Origin: Aeromonas allosaccharophila
GTDB lineage: Bacteria; Pseudomonadota; Gammaproteobacteria; Enterobacterales; Aeromonadaceae
Direction of reading: 5' to 3'
DNA: 64,000 nucleotides
Assembly (NCBI RefSeq): GCF_000819685.1
Contig: NZ_CDBR01000042.1
Coordinates: 1 to 64,000 of the forward strand
A model generated the notes under the pieces. It was given only the letters and a program-made list of their open reading frames with translations, was not told where the DNA came from and did no database searches. The number at the start of each line of letters is the position of its first letter. Position 1 is the stretch's first letter. Both the position numbers and the translations under genes were made by a program. Of this stretch, positions 40,080 through 48,988 are shown one piece after another.

Positions 40080-40118
40080 AGCCCCCTTAAAATTGACAAC
40101 TGACGATAAATCAAACAC

Positions 40119-40973
40119 ATGAACTACTTGATAGGGGTCACCCTGCTCTGGTCATTCTCCTTCAGCCTGATCGGGGTCTACCTCGCTGGTCAGGTGGATG
40201 CCTACTTCTCGGTGCTGACCCGCATCGCCCTCGCCAGTCTGGTGTTTCTCCCCTTCCTGCGCCGCCGCTGGCTGCGCCCCGATCTGGTGGCCAAGCTGAT
40301 GGCCCTCGGCGCCATCCAGCTCGGCATCATGTATCTCTTCTACTACCACTCCTTCCTGCTGCTGACGGTGCCGGAAGTGCTGGTCTTTACCATCTTCACC
40401 CCCCTCTACGTCACCCTGCTGCACGATCTGCTGGAGCGGCGCTTCAAGCCCACCTATCTGTGGGGCGCCCTGCTGGCGGTGCTCGGGGCCGCCGTCATCC
40501 GCTTCGACGGCCTGACCGAAAGCTATGTGCTGGGATTTCTGGTGGTGCAGGGGGCCAACCTCTGTTTCGCGCTGGGTCAGGTGGGCTACAAGGTACTGCT
40601 GGCACGGGAGGCGGAGCAACCACCGCAACTGGCAGTGTTTGGCTGTTTCTATCTGGGGGCGCTGGTGATCGCCCTGCCCGCCTGGTGGCTGCTGGGCAAA
40701 CCGCAATATCCGACATCAGGGTTGCAGTGGGGCATTCTGCTCTGGCTGGGAGTGGGAGCCTCCGGCCTCGGCTACTTCCTGTGGAACAAGGGGGCGACGC
40801 TGGTCAGTAGCGGAGTGCTGGCGATCATGAACAATGCGCTCATTCCGGCCGGCTTGCTGGTCAACCTGCTGCTCTGGGGCAAGGATACCGATCTGACCCG
40901 GCTGACCATCGGCGGCCTGCTGATGCTGGCCTCGCTCTGGGTCTGCCAGCGAGACAAGCACGGCCAGCCCTGA
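40119..40973 (+). CDS. EamA-family transporter
   Basis: A 284-aa inner-membrane protein with about ten helices. The two EamA halves start LLWSFSFSLIGVYLAGQVDAYFSVLTRIALASL and VVQGANLCFALGQVGYKVL. It is distinct from the one at 38447. It resembles the carboxylate/amino acid/amine transporter branch. The ribosome site is weak. No clear operon partner; the next gene runs the opposite way 6 bp after its stop. Confidence 0.85.
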   Translation: MNYLIGVTLLWSFSFSLIGVYLAGQVDAYFSVLTRIALASLVFLPFLRRRWLRPDLVAKLMALGAIQLGIMYLFYYHSFLLLTVPEVLVFTIFTPLYVTLLHDLLERRFKPTYLWGALLAVLGAAVIRFDGLTESYVLGFLVVQGANLCFALGQVGYKVLLAREAEQPPQLAVFGCFYLGALVIALPAWWLLGKPQYPTSGLQWGILLWLGVGASGLGYFLWNKGATLVSSGVLAIMNNALIPAGLLVNLLLWGKDTDLTRLTIGGLLMLASLWVCQRDKHGQP

Positions 40974-40979
40974 CCGCAC

Positions 40980-41843
40980 TCAGCCGACGACGGTGTTGTG
41001 CTCCCGTCTGGCCTGACCGTGGCAGGTGGCCAGCCGGGCCAGCAGATGATCGAGCTGCTCGCCGGTCTGGCTCTGCACCAGCCCGATACTGACGGTGACC
41101 GGCCGCTGTGACAGCAGGCTGGCATCGGCAATCTCGAGGCGCAGCCGCTCGGCGATCTCCAGCGCACTCATCCGCTCGGTCTGGGAGAGCATCAGGATAA
41201 AACCGTCCTCATCCCAGCGGGCAAAGGGATCTTCCCGCCGCAGCTCGTGGCGCACGATACGCGCCAGCTTGGCCAGCATGGCGTCGCAAGCCGCTTCGCC
41301 AAACAGTTGCTGGATTTTGGCCATGTGATCGACCGAGAACTGCAGCAGACTGAAGCTGCCGCTCTCGGTCGCCAGCCGCTCCTCAAGCAGTTGCTCGAAG
41401 CGGCCACGGCTCTCCAGACCGGTCAGCGGATCGGTGCCATGTCGCTCCTCCACCAGCACCACGGCCGGATCGAGGTGACGCACAACCCCCAGCAGATAGC
41501 CCCGCTCATCGCGACGCATCCGCTCTTCCAGCCGGATGTAGTGACCATGATGATGCAGAATGCGGTATTCGAGGCGCAGACCGCTGCTGCGGCCGCTCTG
41601 ACAGGCGAGCAGGGCATCTTCCAGCCGGGCAACATCGTCGGGATGAACCCGATCCAGCCAGCCGAGATCATCCGGCCAGCTCTCCCCCAATCCCAACAGG
41701 CGCAGGCAGGAGGGATCGCGGCGTAACCCCTGCTGAGCAGACCAGGTCCAGATCCCCGCCTCCAGCAGCGTCATGGCATCAGACAGCAGACCCGGATCAA
41801 GCCGGGCAGTCACATCGACCAAAGGTGTCTTGAGCATTTCCAT
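40980..41843 (-). CDS. PAS-GGDEF protein with degenerate active site
   Basis: A 287-aa cytoplasmic protein. A PAS domain (about 25-120, with WLDRVHPDDVARLEDAL and the PAC-like RLEYRILHHHGHYIRLEERM) is followed by a GGDEF-fold domain beginning DPLTGLESRGRFEQLL. The signature GGDEF is replaced by RWDEDGF, so two glycines of the catalytic loop are missing and cyclase activity is unlikely. It may bind GTP or act as a c-di-GMP-network regulator without enzyme activity. ATG 41843 has GAGGCG upstream. Confidence 0.85.
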   Translation of the reverse strand: MEMLKTPLVDVTARLDPGLLSDAMTLLEAGIWTWSAQQGLRRDPSCLRLLGLGESWPDDLGWLDRVHPDDVARLEDALLACQSGRSSGLRLEYRILHHHGHYIRLEERMRRDERGYLLGVVRHLDPAVVLVEERHGTDPLTGLESRGRFEQLLEERLATESGSFSLLQFSVDHMAKIQQLFGEAACDAMLAKLARIVRHELRREDPFARWDEDGFILMLSQTERMSALEIAERLRLEIADASLLSQRPVTVSIGLVQSQTGEQLDHLLARLATCHGQARREHNTVVG

Positions 41844-41913
41844 GGGGCGCCTCGAAACCGGATCTGAATACCTGCTCAATAAGTAACATTGGCTCTCGCG
41901 CCGAGCAACAGGG

Positions 41914-42627
41914 TCAGCTCGCTTTTGTGTGATACCCGTTCATCAGCGTCTGCCAGTTCTCCGGTACGAAGTGGAAACTGGTATGCAGTTGGGACTCTTT
42001 ATTGAATGAACGGAGCAAGCGCTCCAGATTGGCCTTCTGCCATTCGCCGGGGGAGCGGATCGCCCCTTTGTCAAAGTCGATCACCCACACCTTGTCCGCT
42101 TTATCGAGCAGCAGGTTATGGCTGTTGAGATCGGCGTGATAGACCCCGGCATCGTGCAGCTGACGCACCGTCTGACCGATCTTGTGCCACACCTCGGTCG
42201 CCACCGGCCCCTGTTTGAGCAGCGCCACCATATCCTTGGCACCACGAATCCGCTCGATCAGGATATCGGCGCGATAGAAGGGGCCATGCTTGACCATGCG
42301 GGCACCAAACGGACGCGGCACCGGCAACCCCAGTTCGCACAACCTGGCCAGCAGGGTGTATTCGGCCATGGCACGGCTCGACTCGACCCCTTCGAACCAG
42401 AAGCGATCCCGCACCACCTTGCCCACCATGCCGCCGCGATAGTAGTGGCGCAGCACCAGATGGCGGGACTCATCCTTGACGAACCAGGTCACCCCCCGCC
42501 CGATGGACGTACCCACCACCTGACGGTTGTTCTGCCACCAGGCAGGATCGAATAACTGGGGAGAGGGGTCGCGAAAGGCCCCTTCGGCGTACCAGCAGAT
42601 CTGGTTGTGTTCGGTCTGTATTCGCAT
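41914..42627 (-). CDS. kdkA: 3-deoxy-D-manno-octulosonic acid kinase
   Basis: A 237-aa kinase that phosphorylates the Kdo residue of lipid A-Kdo in LPS cores with a single Kdo. The eukaryotic-like kinase pattern is visible: the catalytic loop VYHADLNSHNLLLD and the DFD metal motif in VWVIDFDKGAI. The N-terminal GVTWFVKDESRHLVLRHYYRGGMVGK carries the ATP lysine region. It is divergent from a heptosyltransferase gene, which fits a core-LPS locus. Confidence 0.93.
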   Translation of the reverse strand: MRIQTEHNQICWYAEGAFRDPSPQLFDPAWWQNNRQVVGTSIGRGVTWFVKDESRHLVLRHYYRGGMVGKVVRDRFWFEGVESSRAMAEYTLLARLCELGLPVPRPFGARMVKHGPFYRADILIERIRGAKDMVALLKQGPVATEVWHKIGQTVRQLHDAGVYHADLNSHNLLLDKADKVWVIDFDKGAIRSPGEWQKANLERLLRSFNKESQLHTSFHFVPENWQTLMNGYHTKAS

Positions 42628-42848
42628 CGTGGAGATCCCGCTCGGTGGGTCATGGATCGCAATTTTTCAATTGGCGATGAGGCTGCCGCTCTGGCATGCC
42701 CGCAATAGTGGCCTTTATCAGCGACGTGCAGAGACAGGTCATGGCACTGGGCCCGGCCAATCCTGGCTGACGATTGTGCGCAATTTTACAATCCAGAGGG
42801 GAGTTTGCATAATGCCATCCACCCTTTTTGCCAGCCGTGCGCCACAAC

Positions 42849-43904
42849 ATGCCGCTATTTCAAACGCCACCCTCCTCCATCTGCATCCTGCGGCTTTCCG
42901 CCATCGGGGATTGCTGCCACGCACTGGCGCTGGTGCGCGTCATCCAGCGGGAGTGGCCACAGACCCGCATCACCTGGATCACCGGCAAAATCGAGGCAAC
43001 CCTGTTTGCCGATCTGCCCGGGGTCGAGGTGATCCCCTTCGACAAGAGCAAGGGCTGGCGCGGCTATCGCGATCTCTGGCAGACCCTCAAGGGGCGCAAA
43101 TTCGATGCCCTGCTCCACCTGCAGGCGGCCATGCGCGCCAGCATCGCGACCCTCGGTATCAAGGCCAAGGTCAAACTCGGGTTTGATCGGGAGCGGGCCA
43201 ACGACGGCCAGTGGCTGTTCACCAACCACAAGGTGCCATCCCCCGCCTCCCCTCACGTGCTGGACGGTTTCCTCGCCTTCGCCAAAGAGCTAGGCATCAA
43301 GGATCTGACTCCGGACTGGCAACTGCCCATCAGCGCCGAACATCAGGCGTGGGCAAAGGAGAAGATTGGCGGTAAACCGACCCTGCTGATCTGCGCCGCC
43401 GCCAGCAAGGCATTCAAGAACTGGACTGCCGCAGGCTATGCCGCGCTGGCGGATCACGCCGCCAACAAGGGCTTTCAGGTTTATCTCTGTGGCGGTCCGG
43501 CCAAGCTGGAGCGGGATCTGGCCGCCGAGATCCGGCAACTGAGCCAGAGCAAGCCGGTCGATCTGGTGGGGCAGACCAACCTCAAGCAGCTGCTGGCGCT
43601 GATTGGCGAAGCGAATCTGGTGCTGGCCCCCGATACCGGCCCAACTCACATGGCAACCTTGGTCGGCACACCGGTGATCGGCCTCTATGCCCACCACAAT
43701 CCCGCTCGCACCGGCCCCTATCTGTGCCGCGACTACGTGGTCAGCGTCTATCAGGAGCTGGTCGAGCAGGAGACCGGCAAGCCGCTGGCCGAATTGAGCT
43801 GGCGCACCCGCCTCAAGGACCCGGAGGCCATGGCCAAGATCACCCATGAGCAGGTGATCGCCGCCTTCGATCGGCTCTGCGCCGATCGCCAGCTCCCGTA
43901 CTGA
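42849..43904 (+). CDS. Family 9 glycosyltransferase (LPS heptosyltransferase type)
   Basis: A 351-aa GT-B enzyme of the heptosyltransferase family. It opens SICILRLSAIGDCCHALALVRVI. The late motif APDTGPTHMATLVGTPVIGLYAHHNPARTGPY is the usual ADP-heptose-binding signature. It probably adds heptose to the Kdo core. ATG 42849 gives the N-terminus expected from relatives (MPLF...), but it has no ribosome site; in-frame GTG 42837 and TTG 42828 are alternatives. A well-spaced AGAGGGGAG instead fronts an out-of-frame ATG at 42812. Confidence 0.85.
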   Translation: MPLFQTPPSSICILRLSAIGDCCHALALVRVIQREWPQTRITWITGKIEATLFADLPGVEVIPFDKSKGWRGYRDLWQTLKGRKFDALLHLQAAMRASIATLGIKAKVKLGFDRERANDGQWLFTNHKVPSPASPHVLDGFLAFAKELGIKDLTPDWQLPISAEHQAWAKEKIGGKPTLLICAAASKAFKNWTAAGYAALADHAANKGFQVYLCGGPAKLERDLAAEIRQLSQSKPVDLVGQTNLKQLLALIGEANLVLAPDTGPTHMATLVGTPVIGLYAHHNPARTGPYLCRDYVVSVYQELVEQETGKPLAELSWRTRLKDPEAMAKITHEQVIAAFDRLCADRQLPY

Positions 43905-44028
43905 CAGGGCAACTCGGGAATTCCGAGCCATCAGGCAGGGATAACCTGATGGCCCCAACCTGCCCCAAAAGGCACAATAAAGGCTGATGTGGGTTACGCT
44001 CCCGCAGCAAGCTACGAATACTTTGATC

Positions 44029-44057
44029 GGCTGGAATATGATTCCGGCCGTTTTTTT
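44029..44057 (+). terminator. Terminator after the heptosyltransferase gene
   Basis: A 9-bp stem (44029-44037 with 44041-44049, one G-U) with an ATG loop, then seven T. An extra 8-bp inverted repeat without a T-run lies upstream at 43929-43953. The remaining gap up to gmk (44058-44204) holds only A/T-rich promoter-like sequence. Confidence 0.8.
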
Positions 44058-44204
44058 ATTCGCCGCATTCTGGTAAAATTCGCCGCCTTTACATCTTCCT
44101 GACTCAATAATTTTCCGCGTTTTGCGTTTGGCTGTCTCCCTTTCGGGCACAAGACGGCGGCCTCTGCTACAACCAAAACAACGGTTTCGATTAAAGGTAA
44201 TAAC

Positions 44205-44831
44205 ATGGCGCAACAAGGCACTCTCTATATCATCTCTTCTCCGAGCGGCGCGGGTAAATCCAGTCTGCTCAATGCCTTGCTGACCCAACATAACGCTGCG
44301 GGCAAGATGCAGCTGTCGGTTTCCCATACCACGCGCGCCACCCGTCCGGGCGAAGAGCATGGCGTCCACTACCACTTTGTACAGGTGGAAGAGTTCAAGG
44401 CACTGATCGAACGCGGTGATTTTCTGGAGTGGGCCGAAGTATTCGGCAACTACTATGGCACCTCACGCGCCGCCATCGAAGCCTGTCTGGCCAAAGGGAT
44501 CGACGTATTCCTCGACATCGACTGGCAGGGTGCCCGCCAGATCCGCGAGCAGATGCCGACCAAATCCATTTTCATCCTGCCCCCCAGCCGTGAAGAGCTG
44601 GAACGCCGCCTGATTGGGCGCGGTCAGGACAGCAGCGAGGTGATCGCCGGCCGGATGGCGAAAGCCATTGCCGAAATGGTGCACTACGACGAGTATGACT
44701 ATGTCATTATCAATGAAGACTTCGAGCAGGCGCTGTTCCAGCTCAGGTCCATTATTGAGTGCCAACGGCTGGAGATGCGTCACCAGCAACAGGCTCAAAA
44801 AAACTTGCTGCAACAGCTACTGGCAGAGTAA
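44205..44831 (+). CDS. gmk: Guanylate kinase
   Basis: A 208-aa enzyme that converts GMP to GDP with ATP. The P-loop [16 protein letters not shown] is at about 9-24. The GMP-binding block [21 protein letters not shown] follows. The C-terminal [21 protein letters not shown] is also typical. It is the first gene of the conserved gmk-rpoZ-spoT cluster. Confidence 0.97.
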   Translation: MAQQGTLYIISSPSGAGKSSLLNALLTQHNAAGKMQLSVSHTTRATRPGEEHGVHYHFVQVEEFKALIERGDFLEWAEVFGNYYGTSRAAIEACLAKGIDVFLDIDWQGARQIREQMPTKSIFILPPSREELERRLIGRGQDSSEVIAGRMAKAIAEMVHYDEYDYVIINEDFEQALFQLRSIIECQRLEMRHQQQAQKNLLQQLLAE

Positions 44832-44910
44832 GCCAAAAACAAGTAAACTTTTGCGTCATTTTTAAACACTGCTTTTCTAAATACAGAAAGCCCAAACACT
44901 GGAGTCCTGC

Positions 44911-45186
44911 ATGGCACGCGTTACTGTAGAAGATGCTGTAAAACAGGTAGGTAACCGTTTTGACCTGGTGCTGGTCGCCGCGCGCCGCGCTCGTCAAATC
45001 GCGGTACAAGGCAAAGATCCCCTGGTCGACGAAGAGAACGACAAGCCGACTGTGATCGCCCTGCGTGAGATCGAGCTGGGTCTGGTGAACAATCAAGTGA
45101 TGGACACCCAGGACCGCTACGAGCAGCAAGAGCAGGAAGCCGCCGAGCTGGCTGCCGTTGCTGCCATCGCCGAAGGCCGCGGTTAA
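44911..45186 (+). CDS. rpoZ: DNA-directed RNA polymerase omega subunit
   Basis: A 91-aa omega subunit ([32 protein letters not shown]), the same length as E. coli. Omega helps assembly of RNA polymerase and forms part of ppGpp site 1. It sits 79 bp after gmk. An 8-bp hairpin without a T-run follows at 45202-45219. Confidence 0.97.
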   Translation: MARVTVEDAVKQVGNRFDLVLVAARRARQIAVQGKDPLVDEENDKPTVIALREIELGLVNNQVMDTQDRYEQQEQEAAELAAVAAIAEGRG

Positions 45187-45317
45187 GTCATTCCCCCGGT
45201 TGGCACCCGCCCGGGTGCCGACTGTTCATCCCCATTTACAACCGCTCGAAAACCTCGCAAACTCAGGGCTCTAGCCTCAATTCCACGAATTGCCGTTTCA
45301 CCGCTGCGGGGACTGTC

Positions 45318-47435
45318 TTGTATTTATTTGAAAACCTTAAAGAAATAGCCAGTTCCTACCTGCCGCCAGAGCAGGTTGAGAAGCTCAAGCAAGCCTATGT
45401 GGTGGCCCGCGATGCCCACCAGGGACAGATGCGTTCCAGTGGCGAACCCTATATTACCCACCCTGTTGCCGTTGCCCGGATCCTGGGTGACATGCGCCTC
45501 GATCATGAAACCCTGATGGCCGCCGTGCTGCACGATGTCATCGAAGACACCTCGGTGACCAAGGCAGATCTGGCCGAACAGTTTGGCAATGCGGTTGCAG
45601 AACTGGTGGCCGGGGTCTCCAAGCTCGACAAGCTGAAGTTTCGCGATCGCAAAGAGGCGCAGGCCGAGAACTTTCGCAAGATGGTGATGGCGATGACCCA
45701 GGATATCCGGGTCATTCTGATCAAGCTGGCCGACCGCACCCACAATATGCGCACCCTGGGCTCACTGCGACCGGACAAACGCCGCCGCATCGCTCGGGAA
45801 ACCCTCGAAATCTTCGCCCCCATCGCCAACCGCCTCGGTATTCATACCATGAAGAACGAGCTGGAAGAGCTGGGCTTCGAGGCGCTCTATCCGATGCGAT
45901 CCCGTGTGCTGCGCGAATCGGTGCGCCGCGCCCGTGGCAATCGCCGCGAGATCATCGACTCCATCCAGAGCGAAATCAGCGGTCGCCTGAAAGAGGCTGG
46001 CATAGAGCATCAGGTCAGTGGCCGCGAGAAGAATCTGTTTTCCATCTACAACAAGATGGAGAAAAAAGAGCTGCAATTTCATGAGGTAATGGATATCTAC
46101 GCCTTTCGGGTCAAGGTGAAGGACATAGATACCTGTTACCGGGTGCTGGGGCAGATGCACAGCCTCTACAAACCGCGCCCCGGCCGCTTCAAGGATTACA
46201 TCGCCATCCCCAAGACCAACGGCTACCAGTCGCTGCACACCTCGCTGGTGGGGCCGCACGGGGTGCCGGTGGAGGTGCAGATCCGCACCGAATTCATGGA
46301 TCAGATGGCCGACAAGGGGGTTGCTGCCCACTGGGCCTACAAGCAGGATGGCGACAGCTCGGGCACTACCGCCCAGATCCGCGCCCAACGCTGGATGCAG
46401 AGCCTGCTGGAATTGCAGCAGAGCGCCGGCAGCTCCTTTGAATTTATCGAAGGGGTCAAGACCGACCTGTTCCCCGACGAGATCTACGTCTTTACCCCCG
46501 AAGGGCGCATCATGGAGCTGCCCGCTGGCGCCACGCCGGTGGACTTCGCCTACACGGTGCACACCGATATCGGCCATGCCTGCGTCGGTTCCCGGGTCGA
46601 CCGCCACCCCTACCCGCTCAGCAGCCCGCTGCATTCGGGTCAGACGGTGGAGATCATCACGGCGCCGGGCGCCCGCCCCAACGCGGCCTGGCTCAACTTT
46701 GTGGTGACCACCAAGGCACGCTCCAAGATCCGCCAGTTCCTCAAGAACCTGCGCACCGAAGAGTCGGTGGTGCTGGGTCGCCGCCTGCTCAACCATGCGC
46801 TGGGCGCCAAGAATATCGAAGATATCCCCGAGCCACGCATCAAGCAGGTTCTGGCCGACACCAAGCACGAGAACCTGCAGGGGCTGCTGGCCGATGTGGG
46901 CCTCGGCAACGCCATGAGCGTCATGGTGGCGCGCCGCATGCTGGGGGATGAACTGCCGCCGGAAGAGCAACCCAAGTCCAGCAGCAAGAAGATGCCGATC
47001 AAGGGTGCCGACGGCATGCTGGTCACCTTCGCCAACTGCTGCCGCCCGATCCCGGGGGATGCCATCATCGCCCACATCAGCCCGGGCAAGGGGCTGGTGA
47101 TCCACCAGGAAACCTGTCGCAACATCAAGGGCTACAGCAAAGAGCCGGACAAGTACCTGCCAGTGCAGTGGGAAGTGGACAAGGAGCAGGAACAGGAGTT
47201 CCGCACCGGCATCAGCATCGAGATCATCAATCATCAGGGTGCGCTGGCCGAGCTGGCCAACGTGATTGCCGCCACCGGCGCCAATATTCACGCCATCAGC
47301 ACTGAAGAGAAGGATGGCCGGGTCTATCAGGTCAGCCTGCTCATCACCACCAAGAGCCGCATCCACCTGGCCAACATCATGCGCAAGATCCGCGTGATGC
47401 CCAACGTGCTCAAGGTGAGCCGACAGAAGAACTGA
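45318..47435 (+). CDS. spoT: Bifunctional (p)ppGpp synthetase/hydrolase SpoT
   Basis: A 705-aa stringent-response enzyme. The HD hydrolase domain has HPVAVARIL and LHDVIEDT. The synthetase region has SIYNKMEKKELQFHEVMDIYAFRV and YKPRPGRFKDYIAIPKTNGYQSLHTSLVGPHG. TGS (YVFTPEGRIMELPAGATPVDFAY) and ACT domains follow. The start codon is TTG (MYLFENL...), as in E. coli spoT, with GGGG upstream. The order rpoZ-spoT-trmH is conserved in relatives. Confidence 0.97.
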   Translation: MYLFENLKEIASSYLPPEQVEKLKQAYVVARDAHQGQMRSSGEPYITHPVAVARILGDMRLDHETLMAAVLHDVIEDTSVTKADLAEQFGNAVAELVAGVSKLDKLKFRDRKEAQAENFRKMVMAMTQDIRVILIKLADRTHNMRTLGSLRPDKRRRIARETLEIFAPIANRLGIHTMKNELEELGFEALYPMRSRVLRESVRRARGNRREIIDSIQSEISGRLKEAGIEHQVSGREKNLFSIYNKMEKKELQFHEVMDIYAFRVKVKDIDTCYRVLGQMHSLYKPRPGRFKDYIAIPKTNGYQSLHTSLVGPHGVPVEVQIRTEFMDQMADKGVAAHWAYKQDGDSSGTTAQIRAQRWMQSLLELQQSAGSSFEFIEGVKTDLFPDEIYVFTPEGRIMELPAGATPVDFAYTVHTDIGHACVGSRVDRHPYPLSSPLHSGQTVEIITAPGARPNAAWLNFVVTTKARSKIRQFLKNLRTEESVVLGRRLLNHALGAKNIEDIPEPRIKQVLADTKHENLQGLLADVGLGNAMSVMVARRMLGDELPPEEQPKSSSKKMPIKGADGMLVTFANCCRPIPGDAIIAHISPGKGLVIHQETCRNIKGYSKEPDKYLPVQWEVDKEQEQEFRTGISIEIINHQGALAELANVIAATGANIHAISTEEKDGRVYQVSLLITTKSRIHLANIMRKIRVMPNVLKVSRQKN

Positions 47436-47438
47436 ATA

Positions 47439-47466
47439 CAGGCGGCGCAAGCCGCCTGCTGCTTTT
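47439..47466 (+). terminator. Hairpin between spoT and the trmH locus
   Basis: An 8-bp perfect stem (47439-47446 with 47451-47458) with a GCAA loop, followed by CTGCTTTTA. It could end the gmk-rpoZ-spoT transcript. Confidence 0.55.
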
Positions 47467-47479
47467 ATAGAGACAAGCC

Positions 47480-47590
47480 ATGACCCCCGAACGCTTCAAG
47501 CGCATCACCGACACCTTGGTACAGTACCAGCTCGATTTGACCGTCTGTATGCAAGATATGCGTGCACAAACCTCACAGCATAGAAACTGA
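47480..47590 (+). pseudogene. Truncated 5' copy of trmH, a 36-codon ORF coupled to trmH
   Basis: The first about 97 bases repeat the trmH start: MTPERFKRITD..., and QLDLTVCM at the same place. An indel then shifts the frame, so the peptide ends after 36 codons with TGA at 47588-47590. The real trmH ATG begins one base later (TGATATG). The copy carries an AGAGA ribosome site, while trmH has none of its own, so translation of trmH may depend on ribosomes ending this short ORF. Confidence 0.8.
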
Positions 47591-47591
47591 T

Positions 47592-48323
47592 ATGACTCCC
47601 GAACGCTTCAAGCGCATCACCGACATGCTGGCCCAGCGTCAGCTCGATTTGACCGTCTGTATGGAAGAGGTCCATAAACCTCACAATCTGGCCGCCATCG
47701 TGCGTACCGCCGATGCCATCGGCATCCACCGGGTACACGCCGTCTGGCCCAAAACCTGGATCCACAAACGCAAGGGCACCGCCCGCGGCAGCCAGAACTG
47801 GGTGGATGTAAAATTGCACCCGGATATCGGCAGCGCCGTGGCCGAGCTGAAAGCCTCCGGCATGCAGATCCTGGCGACCCATCTCTCCGACAGCTCGGTC
47901 GATTTTCGCGCCATCGACTACACCAAACCGACCGCCATCCTGGTGGGTCAGGAGAAGCACGGCATCGGTGACGAGGCGCTGGCACTGGCCGATCACCATA
48001 TCGTCATCCCCATGGTCGGCATGGTGCAGTCCCTCAACGTCTCGGTGGCGGCTGCCGCCATCCTCTACGAAGCGCAGCGCCAGCGCGAGCTGGCCGGTTG
48101 CTATCAGCGCGGCTGCCCGCTCACGCTGGAGGAGCAGAACAGTATCCTGTTCGAGGGGGGTTACCCCATCTATGCCCAGCTCTGCAAAGAGAAAGAGATG
48201 CCCTATCCCCAGCTCGGCCCGGCCGGTGAAATTCTGGCGGACGAAGAGTGGTGGCAGCGGATGCAGCTGACCCGCAAAGGCTGGGCGCAACAGAGCGAGC
48301 AGGACGATTCGCAGGAGGAGTGA
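47592..48323 (+). CDS. trmH: tRNA (guanosine(18)-2'-O)-methyltransferase
   Basis: A 243-aa SPOUT-class enzyme that methylates Gm18 of tRNAs. Family blocks: MEEVHKPHNLAAIVRTADAIGI, ILVGQEKHGIGDEAL and IPMVGMVQSLNVSVAAAAILYEA, the last holding the trefoil-knot SAM site. The start at 47592 is chosen by homology. No ribosome site precedes it; an upstream truncated copy ends one base before. Its stop overlaps the next gene's ATG by one base. Confidence 0.95.
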   Translation: MTPERFKRITDMLAQRQLDLTVCMEEVHKPHNLAAIVRTADAIGIHRVHAVWPKTWIHKRKGTARGSQNWVDVKLHPDIGSAVAELKASGMQILATHLSDSSVDFRAIDYTKPTAILVGQEKHGIGDEALALADHHIVIPMVGMVQSLNVSVAAAAILYEAQRQRELAGCYQRGCPLTLEEQNSILFEGGYPIYAQLCKEKEMPYPQLGPAGEILADEEWWQRMQLTRKGWAQQSEQDDSQEE

Positions 48324-48988
48324 TGGAGAACCCTTTTGGCAGCTGGCTCGAATCCCAAATCATCCGGGCTCACCTGACCAACCCGAACATAGAGGCAGGC
48401 GACTACAGCTACTACTCCGGCTACTACCACGGCAAGCCGTTCGAGGATCACTGCGTACGCTATCTGCTGGGGGATGGCTCGACCCGTGCCAGCTGGGACA
48501 GCGGCCAGTGGGGCACGGAAGTAGACCGCCTGATCATCGGCAAGTTCTGCTCCATCGCCTCGGGTGCCACCTTCATGCTGGCAGGCAATCAGGGCCACCG
48601 GCTGGACTGGGTCTCTACCTTCCCCTTCGACGCAGCCCTTTTTGGCAATGGCGTACACGACGGCTTTCTGCGCAAAGGGGACACCCGGATTGGCAACGAT
48701 GTCTGGATCGGCTCGGAGGCGATGATCATGCCCGGCATCACCATCGGAGATGGTGCCGTCATCGCCACCCGCGCCGTGGTGACCAGAGATGTGGCCCCTT
48801 ACACCATAGTCGGCGGTAACCCGGCCCAGCCGATCCGCCGTCGCTTCAGCGATGAGCAGATCGCCATGCTGCAAGAGATGCAGTGGTGGCACTGGCCCCT
48901 GCCCCGCTTGCAAGCCAGCATGGCGCTGCTCTGCTCGGGAGATATCGCCGCCCTTTATCACCATTGGCAACAGGAGTGTGCCCGATGA
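48323..48988 (+). CDS. CatB-like xenobiotic O-acetyltransferase
   Basis: A 221-aa hexapeptide-repeat acetyltransferase highly similar in pattern to CatB chloramphenicol acetyltransferases: NPNIEAGDYSYYSGYYHGKPFEDHCVRYLL, LIIGKFCSIASGATFMLAGNQGHRLDWVSTFPF with catalytic H92, and GNDVWIGSEAMIMPGITIGDGAVI. Trimeric left-handed beta-helix. Chromosomal copies may act on other hydroxyl substrates. GGAGGAG precedes the ATG, which overlaps the trmH stop; its own stop overlaps the pldB ATG (ATGA). It is therefore embedded in a tight operon and is not in a cassette. Confidence 0.88.
   Translation: MENPFGSWLESQIIRAHLTNPNIEAGDYSYYSGYYHGKPFEDHCVRYLLGDGSTRASWDSGQWGTEVDRLIIGKFCSIASGATFMLAGNQGHRLDWVSTFPFDAALFGNGVHDGFLRKGDTRIGNDVWIGSEAMIMPGITIGDGAVIATRAVVTRDVAPYTIVGGNPAQPIRRRFSDEQIAMLQEMQWWHWPLPRLQASMALLCSGDIAALYHHWQQECAR

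Noticed and set aside
42527..43186. Plus-strand frame covering 42812 with a good ribosome site
   Set aside because: It is out of frame with the glycosyltransferase and Arg/Pro/His-rich like a shadow frame. It is kept only as an observation on the start codon.
48323..48988. Integron-borne resistance cassette
   Set aside because: No attC site, integrase or IS is seen. The gene overlaps both neighbours in a native-looking operon.
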